From an uncultured Bacteroides sp. (GTDB lineage: Bacteria; Bacteroidota; Bacteroidia; Bacteroidales; Bacteroidaceae), in NCBI GenBank assembly GCA_937890825.1, contig CALADS010000038.1, positions 69,717-133,716 of the forward strand: a stretch of DNA of 64,000 nt, in the 5' to 3' direction. The notes beneath the pieces were generated by a model that saw only the letters and a list, made by a program, of their open reading frames with translations, made no database searches and was not told the DNA's origin. The position numbers and the translations under genes are program-made. Shown piece after piece: positions 43,129 through 51,965 of the stretch (its first letter is position 1; each line of letters opens with the position of its first letter).

Positions 43129-43190
43129 AAACAGCAGACGTGTCGTGGCTGTAGATAATGCAATCTACAGCCACGACACGTCTGCTGTTT
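43129..43190. terminator. Long bidirectional hairpin, 28-bp perfect stem
   Basis: Arms 43129-43156 and 43163-43190 pair perfectly over 28 bp with a 6-nt loop, between convergent fbp and the surface-repeat gene. A-rich DNA after the right arm provides a T-run on the minus strand. Confidence 0.85.
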
Positions 43191-43226
43191 GCTTAAAAAA
43201 TAGATAGTTCAGGATGAATAAACAGA

Positions 43227-44360
43227 TTAGAGCTTATAAATCACTACTCCTGCTTCAATAATAGGTTTGTGTTGATAGGGAGATGATTTTTGGTAGATTC
43301 GTTCGTGAGAATATCCGCCAGAAATGAAATATCCTATTTGTGTATTGGCACGCCATTCCAGGTTAAGACGGGCTTGCAAGGCATAAAAACGGGCAGGGTG
43401 ATTCTGCCGTTTGTTCTTGAAAGTCTCAATATGTTGGTATCCCATATCTCCACTGAAGAATAATTTCTTATAAAGAGGTATTTCCATACCAGCACGATAG
43501 AAGAGAGAACCTGAGAATTTATCATCGAAATCCAGATAAGGACTTCCTGTTCCTAGAATAGTATAGAATAGTTCGTTCTTAAAGCGGACAGCCAGATTGA
43601 TTTTGGCTCGGCTGCCTCCATAAGCCATCAGTTGGATGTGTGTATTTTTGTTAGCGTTTACCAAACCGAGCTGAATCCCATCGAATTGCTCCTGATAGTA
43701 ATTTACCAGACCGACTTGTACGCCTTTCCCTTTTACTGTTACATTGACAGGAGCTAGTTGTGCTCCTCTGCTTTGTGTGCTTATATTCATGATGCCAGAC
43801 AGTTGTATACCGTGCATATCATTTCCTGTTACATTGATAAGTCCGCCTATACTTATTCCAGATGAACTTTCGCCAGTAATATTTCCTATGCCGGCCAATT
43901 GTAGTCCAGCAGCCCTCTTTCCTGTAAAATTTATTAGTCCTCCGATTGTTATTCCGTTGGTTGTCAATCCTGTAATATTTGTGATGCCGGCAAAACTTAT
44001 GCCGTTCATATCTAGCCCTTTGATGTTTACTAAACCGGCTAATGATATTCCGTTTGATTGCTCGTTTACTATTTGGGTAATTCCACTTACTTGAAGTCCG
44101 TTGGCATTTCTTTTCACTTTACTTCCCAGTATATTTAAGCCTATACCGTTGAGCTGATTCATGGTAGAGACCATTCCTAGATTAAAGACTGTTTGGCCTA
44201 TGGTGTCGTTCGGCTGAGTGGCAATTTTTTTCCACAAAGAAAGATTGATACCTATGGGACTTGCTGTATTTTGGCAGTGACTAGTCTGTTGTGAAAACGC
44301 TCTTCCTGTAAGGAGCAGGAAGAGCGTGATGCATAAATAAAGCTGGTATGTATAATTCAT
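43227..44360 (-). CDS. Surface-repeat protein (LA_2272-like)
   Basis: A 377-residue exported protein (signal peptide about 1-22, ending AFS-Q). Residues about 75-205 are at least six tandem units of about 22 residues with the pattern N-G-I-x-x-x-G-x-x-N-I-T-G, for example NGISFAGITNITGLTTNG and SGISIGGLINVTGNDMHG, which should form a right-handed beta solenoid or stacked beta hairpins. The C-terminal 150 residues look beta-barrel-like (YFISGGYSHERIYQKSSPYQ) with a basic-aromatic end. I compare it to the LA_2272 surface-repeat family from memory. Likely outer membrane or surface; no enzymatic motif. It is 12 bp downstream of the sulfatase gene. Confidence 0.65.
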   Translation of the reverse strand: MNYTYQLYLCITLFLLLTGRAFSQQTSHCQNTASPIGINLSLWKKIATQPNDTIGQTVFNLGMVSTMNQLNGIGLNILGSKVKRNANGLQVSGITQIVNEQSNGISLAGLVNIKGLDMNGISFAGITNITGLTTNGITIGGLINFTGKRAAGLQLAGIGNITGESSSGISIGGLINVTGNDMHGIQLSGIMNISTQSRGAQLAPVNVTVKGKGVQVGLVNYYQEQFDGIQLGLVNANKNTHIQLMAYGGSRAKINLAVRFKNELFYTILGTGSPYLDFDDKFSGSLFYRAGMEIPLYKKLFFSGDMGYQHIETFKNKRQNHPARFYALQARLNLEWRANTQIGYFISGGYSHERIYQKSSPYQHKPIIEAGVVIYKL

Positions 44361-44371
44361 CGAATATAATT

Positions 44372-45883
44372 TTAGTTGTTTACTTCGTCAGGCCAAGGAG
44401 CCAATTCTCCCGTAGCTACCAGGGTAGGACGCTGTGCATTAACAGAGCGTAAATAATTGCCAAGTTTTCGGGCTAGTTTTTTCACTAATTTAGGCTCTTC
44501 TTGGGCTTTGTCATGCTTTTCGCCTATGTCATCCGGTATATTGAATAATTCTCGTCTACCGTCAGCAAAATAGTATACTAACTTCCAGTCACCAGAGCGA
44601 ATAGAACAAGTCGCACCTATGCCTGGTCCTTTCGGACCCCATTTATGCGGATAGTGCCAATAGATATCTCTCTCTTTCATTTTTCCTTCATCCGTGAGTA
44701 GGGGTAGAAAACTTATTCCATCTCTTTCCTGTACCGTTTGGTATTTTTTTACTCCTGCTATTTCTAGAATTGTGGGGAAGAAATCTTCTATCATCAGATA
44801 ATGGTTGCAGCGTGAGTTTGGTTTTACCACGCCAGGCCAGCGCACAATCATAGGCTCGCGTACTCCGCCTTCGTAGGCCGAGCCTTTACCGCTGTTGAGC
44901 GGATAATTCTGTACGTGTAGCTCTCCGGCTCGGGTGTGTGCGGCTAGTCCTCCGTTGTCCGACATGAACAGAATAACTGTGTTGTCGGCTAATTGTTTGT
45001 CATCCAAATATCTCATAATATCTCCCAAACTTTTATCCATACCTTCAATCAGCGTTGCATAGGCTGCTTCTACAGGAGGTAATCCTTTATCCAGGTATTT
45101 CTGATAAAAGCGGTGATCCGGTTGTATCGGTGTATGGATGGCATAGTGTGCCATGTATAGAAAGAAGGGCTTTTCTTTTTCTTGAGCTTTATCCAAAGCA
45201 TTCAATGCTTCTATGGTCAGTGCTTCTGTCAAGAAAGTATCAGTACCATGGTATTTTTCCAGTCCTGGAACTGCTGCAGGTTTTTTCTTTTTACCCGGTA
45301 GGTTGCCATAGTTTTCTTCTCCATAGTAGCTACCTGGCTGTCCGGCTGAATGTCCGGCAATGTTGACCTCAAATCCCATGTGGATGGGGTCTGCACCGGG
45401 AGTTCCTTCAGCTCCAAAATGCGCTTTACCGCAGTGAATCGTCTGGTAGCCATTGTCTTTTAAAAGTTGTGCCAGCGATGTGACTTCTGTAGTACGTTCC
45501 ACACCGGGTTGTTGGCAGATACCGTTCACGTTCCAATCAGGATAGCTCATTACTTCATCGGGGGTTTCGTGCGACTTGTTTTTGTAATGAGTCCAACTGC
45601 TTACCCGGTGTCGGGCAGCATTCATGCCCGTAAACAGACTTACCCGTGTAGGGGTACTGACGCTGCAGGCGTATGCTTGTGTAAACATACGTCCTTGTGC
45701 TGCCAATAATTCCATATTGGGCGTGTGGTAGGTATCATTATTGGCTGTACGTTGTGTCCAGAAAGGCAAGGAAGTGTCTTGCCATCCCATATCGTCTACT
45801 AAAAAGAGTATAATGTTGGGGCGTTCTTGCGCCATGCTGCATAAGGGCAGTAAGGCAGCTGATAGAAAAATATGTTTCTTCAT
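44372..45883 (-). CDS. Serine-type sulfatase, arylsulfatase A-like
   Basis: A 503-residue exported sulfatase (signal peptide about 1-18). The catalytic signature is S76-T-P-T-R followed by V-S-L-F-T-G, so the formylglycine would be made from serine by an anaerobic sulfatase-maturating enzyme, the usual form in Bacteroides. Metal-binding residues are visible in L-V-D-D-M-G (about 28-33) and S-D-N-G-G (about 305-309). The substrate is a sulfated glycan or small aryl sulfate and cannot be read. It is a stand-alone sulfatase, not inside a polysaccharide locus; downstream is the surface-repeat gene and upstream a hairpin separates it from the acyl-CoA ligase. Confidence 0.9.
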   Translation of the reverse strand: MKKHIFLSAALLPLCSMAQERPNIILFLVDDMGWQDTSLPFWTQRTANNDTYHTPNMELLAAQGRMFTQAYACSVSTPTRVSLFTGMNAARHRVSSWTHYKNKSHETPDEVMSYPDWNVNGICQQPGVERTTEVTSLAQLLKDNGYQTIHCGKAHFGAEGTPGADPIHMGFEVNIAGHSAGQPGSYYGEENYGNLPGKKKKPAAVPGLEKYHGTDTFLTEALTIEALNALDKAQEKEKPFFLYMAHYAIHTPIQPDHRFYQKYLDKGLPPVEAAYATLIEGMDKSLGDIMRYLDDKQLADNTVILFMSDNGGLAAHTRAGELHVQNYPLNSGKGSAYEGGVREPMIVRWPGVVKPNSRCNHYLMIEDFFPTILEIAGVKKYQTVQERDGISFLPLLTDEGKMKERDIYWHYPHKWGPKGPGIGATCSIRSGDWKLVYYFADGRRELFNIPDDIGEKHDKAQEEPKLVKKLARKLGNYLRSVNAQRPTLVATGELAPWPDEVNN

Positions 45884-45900
45884 GTTGATTTATGATTATA

Positions 45901-45944
45901 ATTTTCCGGCTGAGAACATGAATTATGTATTTCAGCCGGAAAAT
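45901..45944 (-). terminator. Hairpin between acyl-CoA ligase and sulfatase genes
   Basis: A 13-bp stem (45901-45913 with 45932-45944) and an 18-nt loop just after the ligase stop at 45955. It has no long T-run and may be a leaky terminator. Confidence 0.5.
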
Positions 45945-45954
45945 GGTAGTTTGT

Positions 45955-47613
45955 TTATCCTTTGGCTTCTTGATATAAGAATCGTTTTATGGATTTTTTC
46001 GGAGTTTTTTCAAACTCTTCCGGATAGATTCTCATTTTTGAAATTTGACTGTATGCTGGAAGTTCAGCGTTTAGTGCCACGCGATTCTCTTCCATCACTC
46101 TTTCCAAATCTTCATTTTTTAGTCCGTGTGCAAAAGCATCATCAAAGTCTGGATACACCAATCCTACTAATTTTTCGTTTTGTTGCACGATGATACTTTC
46201 GGCCACGTAAGCCATATTGTTAAGTTTGTCTTCAATCTCTTCTGGGTAGATATTCTGTCCGCTAGGTCCCAAGAGCATGTTTTTACTTCTTCCTTTAATG
46301 GTAACGTTGCCGTCTTTATCCATCAAGGCTAAATCTCCGGTATGTAGCCATCCATCTTTATCCAATACTTCGGCTGTTGCTTCAGGATTCTTATAATATC
46401 CTAGCATGACATTCGGTCCTTTGCACACGATTTCACCTGGAATGTTTTCTGGATCTGCCGAGAGGATTTTCACTTCCATTCTAGGTGCTGCTTTCCCGCA
46501 TGAGCCAGGTTTGAATCGGCTCCAATCTTCATAGCAGATAATCGGTGCACATTCTGTCATACCATAACCTACCGTGTAGGGGAACTCTATCATGCGTAGA
46601 AACTGTTCTACTTCTTGATTGAAAGCAGCTCCTCCAATAATAACTTCTACGAAATTTCCGCCGAAAGCTTTGATTACCTGTTCTCGCACCGTAGCTTTTA
46701 TTTTATCATTGATGATAGGCACTTTGAGCAACAGTTTCATGGTAGGAGTTTCGAGTTTCGGCAGTACATTCTTTTTGATAATTTTCTCTATGATGAGCGG
46801 TACGGCTACTACCAGGTTGGGCTTTATTTCTGCAAATGCCTGGAAGATAATTTTGGGGCTGGGCATACGGGTCAGGAAGTAGATATGACATCCTACGGAG
46901 AATTCATAGAGGAATTCAAAGGCTAATCCATACATATGTGCCATAGGCAACATGGATACCAGCTTATCGCCGGGTTTCAGTGTCAGTACCTCAAAAGCAA
47001 ATTTAGTGTTCGACCATAAACTGCGGTAAGGCAGCATAACGCCTTTTGAATAACTGGTAGTGCCCGATGTATAATTGATAACAGCCAGTTCGTCGGGCTG
47101 GTCTTTGTGATAAGCAATGTGTTCGCGGCGGAAATTCTTGGGGTATTTTCTGCCAAACATTTCATTGAGATGTTCTCTGGCTTCGGTTACTTTGGGGTTG
47201 CGGGATATTAGCAGGGTAAAGTCATTCATCATGAAAATGCCTTCCAGCAAAGGCATGGCCGACTCGTTGAGATTCTCCCAGACCATATCACCCACAAACA
47301 AGAGTTTGGCCTCAGAATGATTCACAATATTGTGCACATTATCAGCCTTAAATTCATGCAGGATAGGTACAATAACTGCCCCATAGGTCAGTGTAGCCAG
47401 AAAGGTTACTCCCCAGTGTGAACTGTTTCTGCCGCATACAGCTATCTTATCTCCTTTTTTAATGCCGCTTGCTTCAAAGATAATGTGAAGTTTTTCTATC
47501 TTGCGAGCTACATCCTTGTATTGTAAAGTAGCTCCTTTGTAATCTGTTAAAGCATCTAAGTCCCAATTCTGAATGATGCTTTTTTCTATATACTTGATAA
47601 AACTTTGTTCCAT
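45955..47613 (-). CDS. Long-chain fatty acid-CoA ligase (AMP-binding)
   Basis: A 552-residue ANL-superfamily enzyme that activates fatty acids with ATP and joins them to CoA. The P-loop-like motif is YTSGTTSYSKG (about 179-189); G-Y-G-M-T-E-C-A-P (about 331-339) is the A5 motif; D-G-W-L-H-T-G-D-L-A (about 411-420) and K-N-M-L-L-G-P-S-G-Q-N-I-Y-P-E-E-I-E close the fold. No signal peptide or membrane segment. Chain-length preference is not readable. It has its own promoter with a short inverted repeat. Confidence 0.9.
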   Translation of the reverse strand: MEQSFIKYIEKSIIQNWDLDALTDYKGATLQYKDVARKIEKLHIIFEASGIKKGDKIAVCGRNSSHWGVTFLATLTYGAVIVPILHEFKADNVHNIVNHSEAKLLFVGDMVWENLNESAMPLLEGIFMMNDFTLLISRNPKVTEAREHLNEMFGRKYPKNFRREHIAYHKDQPDELAVINYTSGTTSYSKGVMLPYRSLWSNTKFAFEVLTLKPGDKLVSMLPMAHMYGLAFEFLYEFSVGCHIYFLTRMPSPKIIFQAFAEIKPNLVVAVPLIIEKIIKKNVLPKLETPTMKLLLKVPIINDKIKATVREQVIKAFGGNFVEVIIGGAAFNQEVEQFLRMIEFPYTVGYGMTECAPIICYEDWSRFKPGSCGKAAPRMEVKILSADPENIPGEIVCKGPNVMLGYYKNPEATAEVLDKDGWLHTGDLALMDKDGNVTIKGRSKNMLLGPSGQNIYPEEIEDKLNNMAYVAESIIVQQNEKLVGLVYPDFDDAFAHGLKNEDLERVMEENRVALNAELPAYSQISKMRIYPEEFEKTPKKSIKRFLYQEAKG

Positions 47614-47619
47614 AAGTTA

Positions 47620-47674
47620 TTGCACATAATATTGTTAATTGTGCAAATATAAGGTTTTCTCTATATATTACAAA
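47620..47674 (-). promoter_or_regulatory. Promoter and inverted repeat of the acyl-CoA ligase gene
   Basis: Minus strand: -7 TATATTTG (47644-47651), 19-bp spacer, -33 TTTG (47671-47674). A TTGCACA/TGTGCAA inverted repeat (47620-47626 and 47640-47646, 13-bp spacer) overlaps the -7 box and is a possible operator. Confidence 0.6.
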
Positions 47675-47781
47675 TTGTTTTTCCTATTTTGCACGTGGAA
47701 CGAACAAATCTTGGGTAGTTTTTGTTCGTAGATTATTCTAATATTGGAATATAGCATTTCTGCGATTTTGATTAAGGTTTT

Positions 47782-48552
47782 ATGAAAAGTTTTGTGAGTG
47801 ATACAGCAGTGGAATCTGCCCATGCCTTGATTTTACATCTACTTCGGCAGATGTATCAAGAGCCAGAACGTGTTTTTTATGTTGCTTTCGGTGGGGGAAG
47901 TTGCAATTCGTTGCTTTTCGATGTATGGGCCAATGAATATCTAGAGCAGACTCCATGGTATCGGCTGCGCATTTTTTGGGTGGATGAGTGGTGTGTGCCT
48001 ATTGAAGATTCTGCCAGTAATTATGGCACCATGCAGCGGCTTTTACTGCATTATATTCCTGGATTTCAAGAATGGAGCTATCCGATTGATGGGTTGCAAA
48101 ATCCACTTGAAGAGGCTCACCGCTATTCGGAATTGTTATATCAGATAGTGCCTCGTAATGAAAGCGGAATTCCAGCTTTGGATGCTGTATTTTTAGAGGC
48201 GGAGCCAGATGGCCATTTGTCTTCTATTCATGCCGGACAAGAAGAATTGCTTAAATCTCTACAGCCCTATGTGGTAGATTTTCATCCTAAAGAGGGACAG
48301 CAAAAAATAGTGATGACAGGATGTCTGTTGTTTGCTGCAAAAGAGTTGTTCTTTTTTTTAGTAGGTAAACAATGGAAGGTGTTGGTGAATGATATTTTAA
48401 ATTCGGGTGACACAGGAATTGCTGCATACGTAGCACACCATGCTCGTAGTGTTTGTGTCTTTTCGGATGCTTTAGCAGAAGGAGGCTATGAAAAAAACAA
48501 GTCCCTCCACCGTTCGCTAACGCAGGAAGGACTTACACAAAAACTAAACTAG
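47782..48552 (+). CDS. Degenerate 6-phosphogluconolactonase/sugar-isomerase-fold protein
   Basis: A 256-residue protein with the fold of 6-phosphogluconolactonase and glucosamine-6-phosphate deaminase. The V-A-F-G-G-G-S-C-N segment (about 33-41) corresponds to the phosphate loop, and W-V-D-E-W-C-V-P followed by S-A-S-N-Y-G corresponds to the D-E-R-x-V-P and S-N-Y motifs. The usual G-M-G-x-D-G-H is reduced to A-E-P-D-G-H (about 141-146), and the Arg of the D-E-R motif is Trp. It stands alone, away from zwf and gnd. It may be an inactive or re-purposed paralogue. Confidence 0.75.
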   Translation: MKSFVSDTAVESAHALILHLLRQMYQEPERVFYVAFGGGSCNSLLFDVWANEYLEQTPWYRLRIFWVDEWCVPIEDSASNYGTMQRLLLHYIPGFQEWSYPIDGLQNPLEEAHRYSELLYQIVPRNESGIPALDAVFLEAEPDGHLSSIHAGQEELLKSLQPYVVDFHPKEGQQKIVMTGCLLFAAKELFFFLVGKQWKVLVNDILNSGDTGIAAYVAHHARSVCVFSDALAEGGYEKNKSLHRSLTQEGLTQKLN

Positions 48553-48576
48553 ACTTAACTAAACTATTCTATTGGA

Positions 48577-48600
48577 GGAGTTTCACAACTCCCTTTCTGT
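48577..48600 (+). terminator. Weak terminator after the lactonase-like gene
   Basis: A 6-bp stem GGAGTT/AACTCC (48577-48582, 48587-48592) followed by CTTTCTG. Low strength. Confidence 0.4.
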
Positions 48601-48737
48601 TCGTTGCAAAGATAAAGAAATAATTCTTCTTTCCAAAAAAAATATTAAAATATTACAAGAAAAGGAGGCCTTTTTACAAGGTATTGATGTGTTACATTTA
48701 TCTATTACGCAAATTACATATATATTTTCGTGTTTTT

Positions 48738-48768
48738 TTTGTCTGTTTTAAAAATCTGTCTATATTTG
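48738..48768 (+). promoter_or_regulatory. Promoter of the cydAB operon
   Basis: -33 TTTG (48738-48741), 19-bp spacer, -7 TATATTTG (48761-48768), 23 bp before the DUF4492 start. Confidence 0.8.
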
Positions 48769-48791
48769 TAATCATTATAAATCTGACGTGT

Positions 48792-49010
48792 ATGAAACAC
48801 ACCTTGATTCATGTTTGGCGATTCTATCGAGATGGTTTTCAGAGTATGACGCTAGGTCGTACGCTTTGGTGTATCATTTTGCTGAAACTGTTTATTCTTT
48901 TTTTTATTTTACGTTTGTTCTTCTTTCCCAATTTTCTGAGTTCTGAAGCAGTGGATGGGGAGAAGGAAGATTATGTGAGTCGTGAATTGATAGAGCGGGC
49001 CATTCCTTAG
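48792..49010 (+). CDS. DUF4492 small membrane protein upstream of cydA
   Basis: A 72-residue protein with one membrane helix (CIILLKLFILFFILRLFFFP, about 28-47) and a short basic N-terminus with W-R-F-Y-R-D-G-F. ATG 48792 is chosen because the promoter at 48738-48768 rules out the earlier frame start. DUF4492 proteins regularly precede cydA in Bacteroides and probably assist the oxidase as a small subunit or assembly factor, in the way CydX does in enterobacteria; this is inference from position. It is 48 bp before cydA. Confidence 0.8.
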   Translation: MKHTLIHVWRFYRDGFQSMTLGRTLWCIILLKLFILFFILRLFFFPNFLSSEAVDGEKEDYVSRELIERAIP

Positions 49011-49058
49011 CATTTTATAATATATAATAGATTCCTAATAATTTATACCATTATTTAT

Positions 49059-50612
49059 ATGTTTGAACAGATTGACACTTCTTTGATTGACTGGTCAAGA
49101 GCGCAGTTTGCCTTGACTGCTATTTATCATTGGATTTTTGTGCCGCTTACGTTGGGGTTGGCAGTTATTATGGGCTTGATGGAAACGGCCTATTATCGTA
49201 CGGGTGATGTTTTTTGGAAGCGTACAGCGCAGTTTTGGATGAAACTTTTCGGTATCAATTTTGCTGTAGGGGTAGCTACAGGATTGATTCTAGAGTTTGA
49301 GTTTGGTACCAATTGGAGTAATTACAGTTGGTTTGTAGGAGATATTTTTGGTGCACCTCTTGCTATAGAAGGTATTTTGGCTTTCTTTATGGAAGCTACC
49401 TTTATCGCTGTGATGTTCTTTGGTTGGGATAAAGTAAGTAAGCGTTTCCACTTGGCCTCTACCTGGCTTACTGGGTTGGGAGCTACCATTTCTGCCTGGT
49501 GGATATTGGTGGCCAATGCTTGGATGCAACATCCTGTAGGGATGGAGTTTAATCCCGATACTGCTCGTAACGAGATGGTGGATTTTTGGGCTGTGGCCAC
49601 ATCACCTATGGCTGTTAATAAATTCTTTCATACTGTCTTATCTGGCTGGGTACTTGGTGCTCTTTTTGTGGTTGGGGTCAGTTGTTGGTATCTTATTAAG
49701 AAGCGCGAACAGAAATTTGCTCTCTCTAGCATCAAAATTGCAGCTTGGATGGGCTTGTTGGCTACGATTTTATCAGCTTGGACAGGTGATGGGTCGGGAT
49801 ATCAGGTTGCTCAGCATCAACCCATGAAGTTAGCTGCAATGGAAGGATATTATCAAGGTGAGAAGGGGGCCGGATTAGTGGCTTTTGGTATATTGAATCC
49901 TGATAAAAAGCTTCCAGGCGATGGAGTTGATCCGTTCTTGTTTCGAATAGAATGTCCCAAGATGCTTTCTTTATTGGCCGAGCGAGATATAGAGGCTTTT
50001 GTACCTGGTATTAATGATTTATTACAAGGTGGGTATCCTTTGAAAGACGGCACCATGGCTTTGTCTGCTGAACAAAAGATAGAAAAAGGCAAGAAGGCGA
50101 TTGCAGCTTTTGCTGATTATCGCCAGGCACGTGCTGCTGGAGATGAGGCTACAGCTCAGCAAGCATCTAAGGTATTAAATGATAATGTAGCTTATTTTGG
50201 CTATGGATATATTAAAGATGTCAATGAATTGGTGCCTAATGTGCCTTTGACCTTCTATATGTTTCGCATCATGGTGATGCTGGGTGGGTATTTCATTCTC
50301 TTTTTTATGTTGATTCTTTTCTTTGTCTATAAACGCGATTTGAAGGCGGCTCGATGGATTCAGTGGATTGCCATATTATCTGTGCCGTTAGGCTATTTGG
50401 CTGGACAGGCTGGCTGGGTAGTAGCAGAATGTGGGCGTCAGCCTTGGGCTATTCAAGATATGCTTCCTACTGGTGCAGCTATTTCTCGCTTGGATGTTGG
50501 TTCAGTGCAGACCACTTTCTTTATTTTCTTGTTGCTCTTCACTATTTTATTGATAGCTGAGATCAGAATCATGCTGAGGGCCATCAGTAAAGGGCCTGAA
50601 GGAATAGGTTGA
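49059..50612 (+). CDS. cydA: Cytochrome bd oxidase subunit I
   Basis: A 517-residue inner-membrane haem protein that oxidises quinol and reduces oxygen at very low concentrations, letting gut Bacteroides use nanomolar oxygen. Haem-ligand and family motifs visible are SRAQFALTAIYHWIFVPLTL (first helix, His near residue 20), FGINFAVGVATGLILEFEFG, and GWVVAECGRQPWAIQ. Nine or so membrane helices are expected. The stretch between helices 6 and 7 (about 255-380) contains an unusually polar insertion typical of the Q-loop region. cydB follows 60 bp on. Confidence 0.96.
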   Translation: MFEQIDTSLIDWSRAQFALTAIYHWIFVPLTLGLAVIMGLMETAYYRTGDVFWKRTAQFWMKLFGINFAVGVATGLILEFEFGTNWSNYSWFVGDIFGAPLAIEGILAFFMEATFIAVMFFGWDKVSKRFHLASTWLTGLGATISAWWILVANAWMQHPVGMEFNPDTARNEMVDFWAVATSPMAVNKFFHTVLSGWVLGALFVVGVSCWYLIKKREQKFALSSIKIAAWMGLLATILSAWTGDGSGYQVAQHQPMKLAAMEGYYQGEKGAGLVAFGILNPDKKLPGDGVDPFLFRIECPKMLSLLAERDIEAFVPGINDLLQGGYPLKDGTMALSAEQKIEKGKKAIAAFADYRQARAAGDEATAQQASKVLNDNVAYFGYGYIKDVNELVPNVPLTFYMFRIMVMLGGYFILFFMLILFFVYKRDLKAARWIQWIAILSVPLGYLAGQAGWVVAECGRQPWAIQDMLPTGAAISRLDVGSVQTTFFIFLLLFTILLIAEIRIMLRAISKGPEGIG

Positions 50613-50672
50613 TGAATTGAGAAAATCTAAAGCGATGTTTTTTGATATGTTTATTATATTTAGTTTTCTACG

Positions 50673-51821
50673 ATGATGGATTATAATTTCTTGCAACAAT
50701 ATTGGTGGTTTATTGTTTCTTTATTGGGCGGTATATTGGTTTTTCTGCTTTTTGTGCAGGGAGGTAACTCTATGATTTTCTGTTTGGGTAAGACTGAGAG
50801 TCAGCGTAAGATGCTGATTAACTCTACGGGGCGTAAATGGGAGTTTACCTTTACTACGTTGGTCACCTTTGGTGGTGCTTTTTTTGCTTCTTTCCCTTTA
50901 TTTTATAGTACTAGTTTTGGCGGAGCTTATTGGCTGTGGATGATTATTCTGTTTAGTTTCGTACTGCAGGCTGTCAGCTATGAATTTCAGTCTAAGGTGG
51001 GTAACTTTTTGGGCATCAATACCTATAGAGCCTTTCTGGTAATCAATGGTGTAGTAGGCCCTCTGTTGTTAGGTGGAGCTGTAGCTACTTTCTTTACCGG
51101 CTCAGATTTTTTAATAAATAAGGCTAATCTCACGAATCCTCTGATGCCGGTTATCAGCCAGTGGGGGAATGCCGGACATGGTTTAGATGCTCTGCTCAAT
51201 CCGTGGAATGTAGTCCTTGGTTTGGCGGTTTTCTTCTTATCGCGTATATTGGGTGCATTATATTTTATTAATAATCTGTCCGATCAAGAACTCACAGCTC
51301 GTGCGCGCCGTTCTTTGTGGGCCAATACCGCTTTCTTTTTGCTTTTCTTTCTTAGCTTCTTGGTGCGTATATTGGTAGCCGATGGCTTTGCAGTGCGTCC
51401 AGAGAGTGGTGAGGTCTATATGGAGCCTTACAAATATCTTACCAATTTTATGGCAATGCCTGTCGTACTTGCACTATTCTTGTTGGGAGTGGTGATGGTG
51501 TTGTGGGGCATCGTTCGTTCGCTTTGGAAACCGGTTTTTGATAAAGGTATCTGGTGGTCTGGTTTGGGGACTATTTTCACAGTCTTGTCATTGTTGTTGT
51601 TAGTGGGGTATAATCACACCGCTTATTATCCTTCCACTGCTGATTTACAGAGTTCGTTGACTTTATCAAACAGTTGTTCAAGTGCCTTTACGTTAGAAAC
51701 AATGGCTTATGTTTCAGTATTAGTTCCTTTTGTATTGGCTTACATATTTTATGCATGGCGCAGTATAGATAAGCATAAAATACAAGCTGATGAATTAACC
51801 GATGAAAAGCATGCTTATTGA
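50673..51821 (+). CDS. cydB: Cytochrome bd oxidase subunit II
   Basis: A 382-residue inner-membrane subunit, mostly hydrophobic (eight to nine helices). Recognisable starts and motifs are MMDYNFLQQYWWFIVSLLGG, F-V-Q-G-G-N-S-M-I-F, and Y-E-F-Q-S-K-V-G-N. It stabilises the haem-bearing subunit I. The first or second Met may be used. It ends the DUF4492-cydA-cydB operon, closed by a strong terminator. Confidence 0.95.
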   Translation: MMDYNFLQQYWWFIVSLLGGILVFLLFVQGGNSMIFCLGKTESQRKMLINSTGRKWEFTFTTLVTFGGAFFASFPLFYSTSFGGAYWLWMIILFSFVLQAVSYEFQSKVGNFLGINTYRAFLVINGVVGPLLLGGAVATFFTGSDFLINKANLTNPLMPVISQWGNAGHGLDALLNPWNVVLGLAVFFLSRILGALYFINNLSDQELTARARRSLWANTAFFLLFFLSFLVRILVADGFAVRPESGEVYMEPYKYLTNFMAMPVVLALFLLGVVMVLWGIVRSLWKPVFDKGIWWSGLGTIFTVLSLLLLVGYNHTAYYPSTADLQSSLTLSNSCSSAFTLETMAYVSVLVPFVLAYIFYAWRSIDKHKIQADELTDEKHAY

Positions 51822-51870
51822 ACATGGTTATGAATCGGTAATATAGAAAGTAATATAGGAGTAATATAGA

Positions 51871-51907
51871 AAAAGGAGAGTTCCACTGAGTGGAGCTCTC
51901 CTTTTTT
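51871..51907. terminator. Terminator of cydAB
   Basis: A 16-bp stem (51871-51886 with 51890-51905, one G-U pair) with a 3-nt loop and flanking T tract. It lies between convergent cydB and fba and can serve both. Confidence 0.9.
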
Positions 51908-51965
51908 GCTGCTTAAACGTACTTTACAGATAACGTTTGATATAGGTTATTGTCTGACGGTTGAA

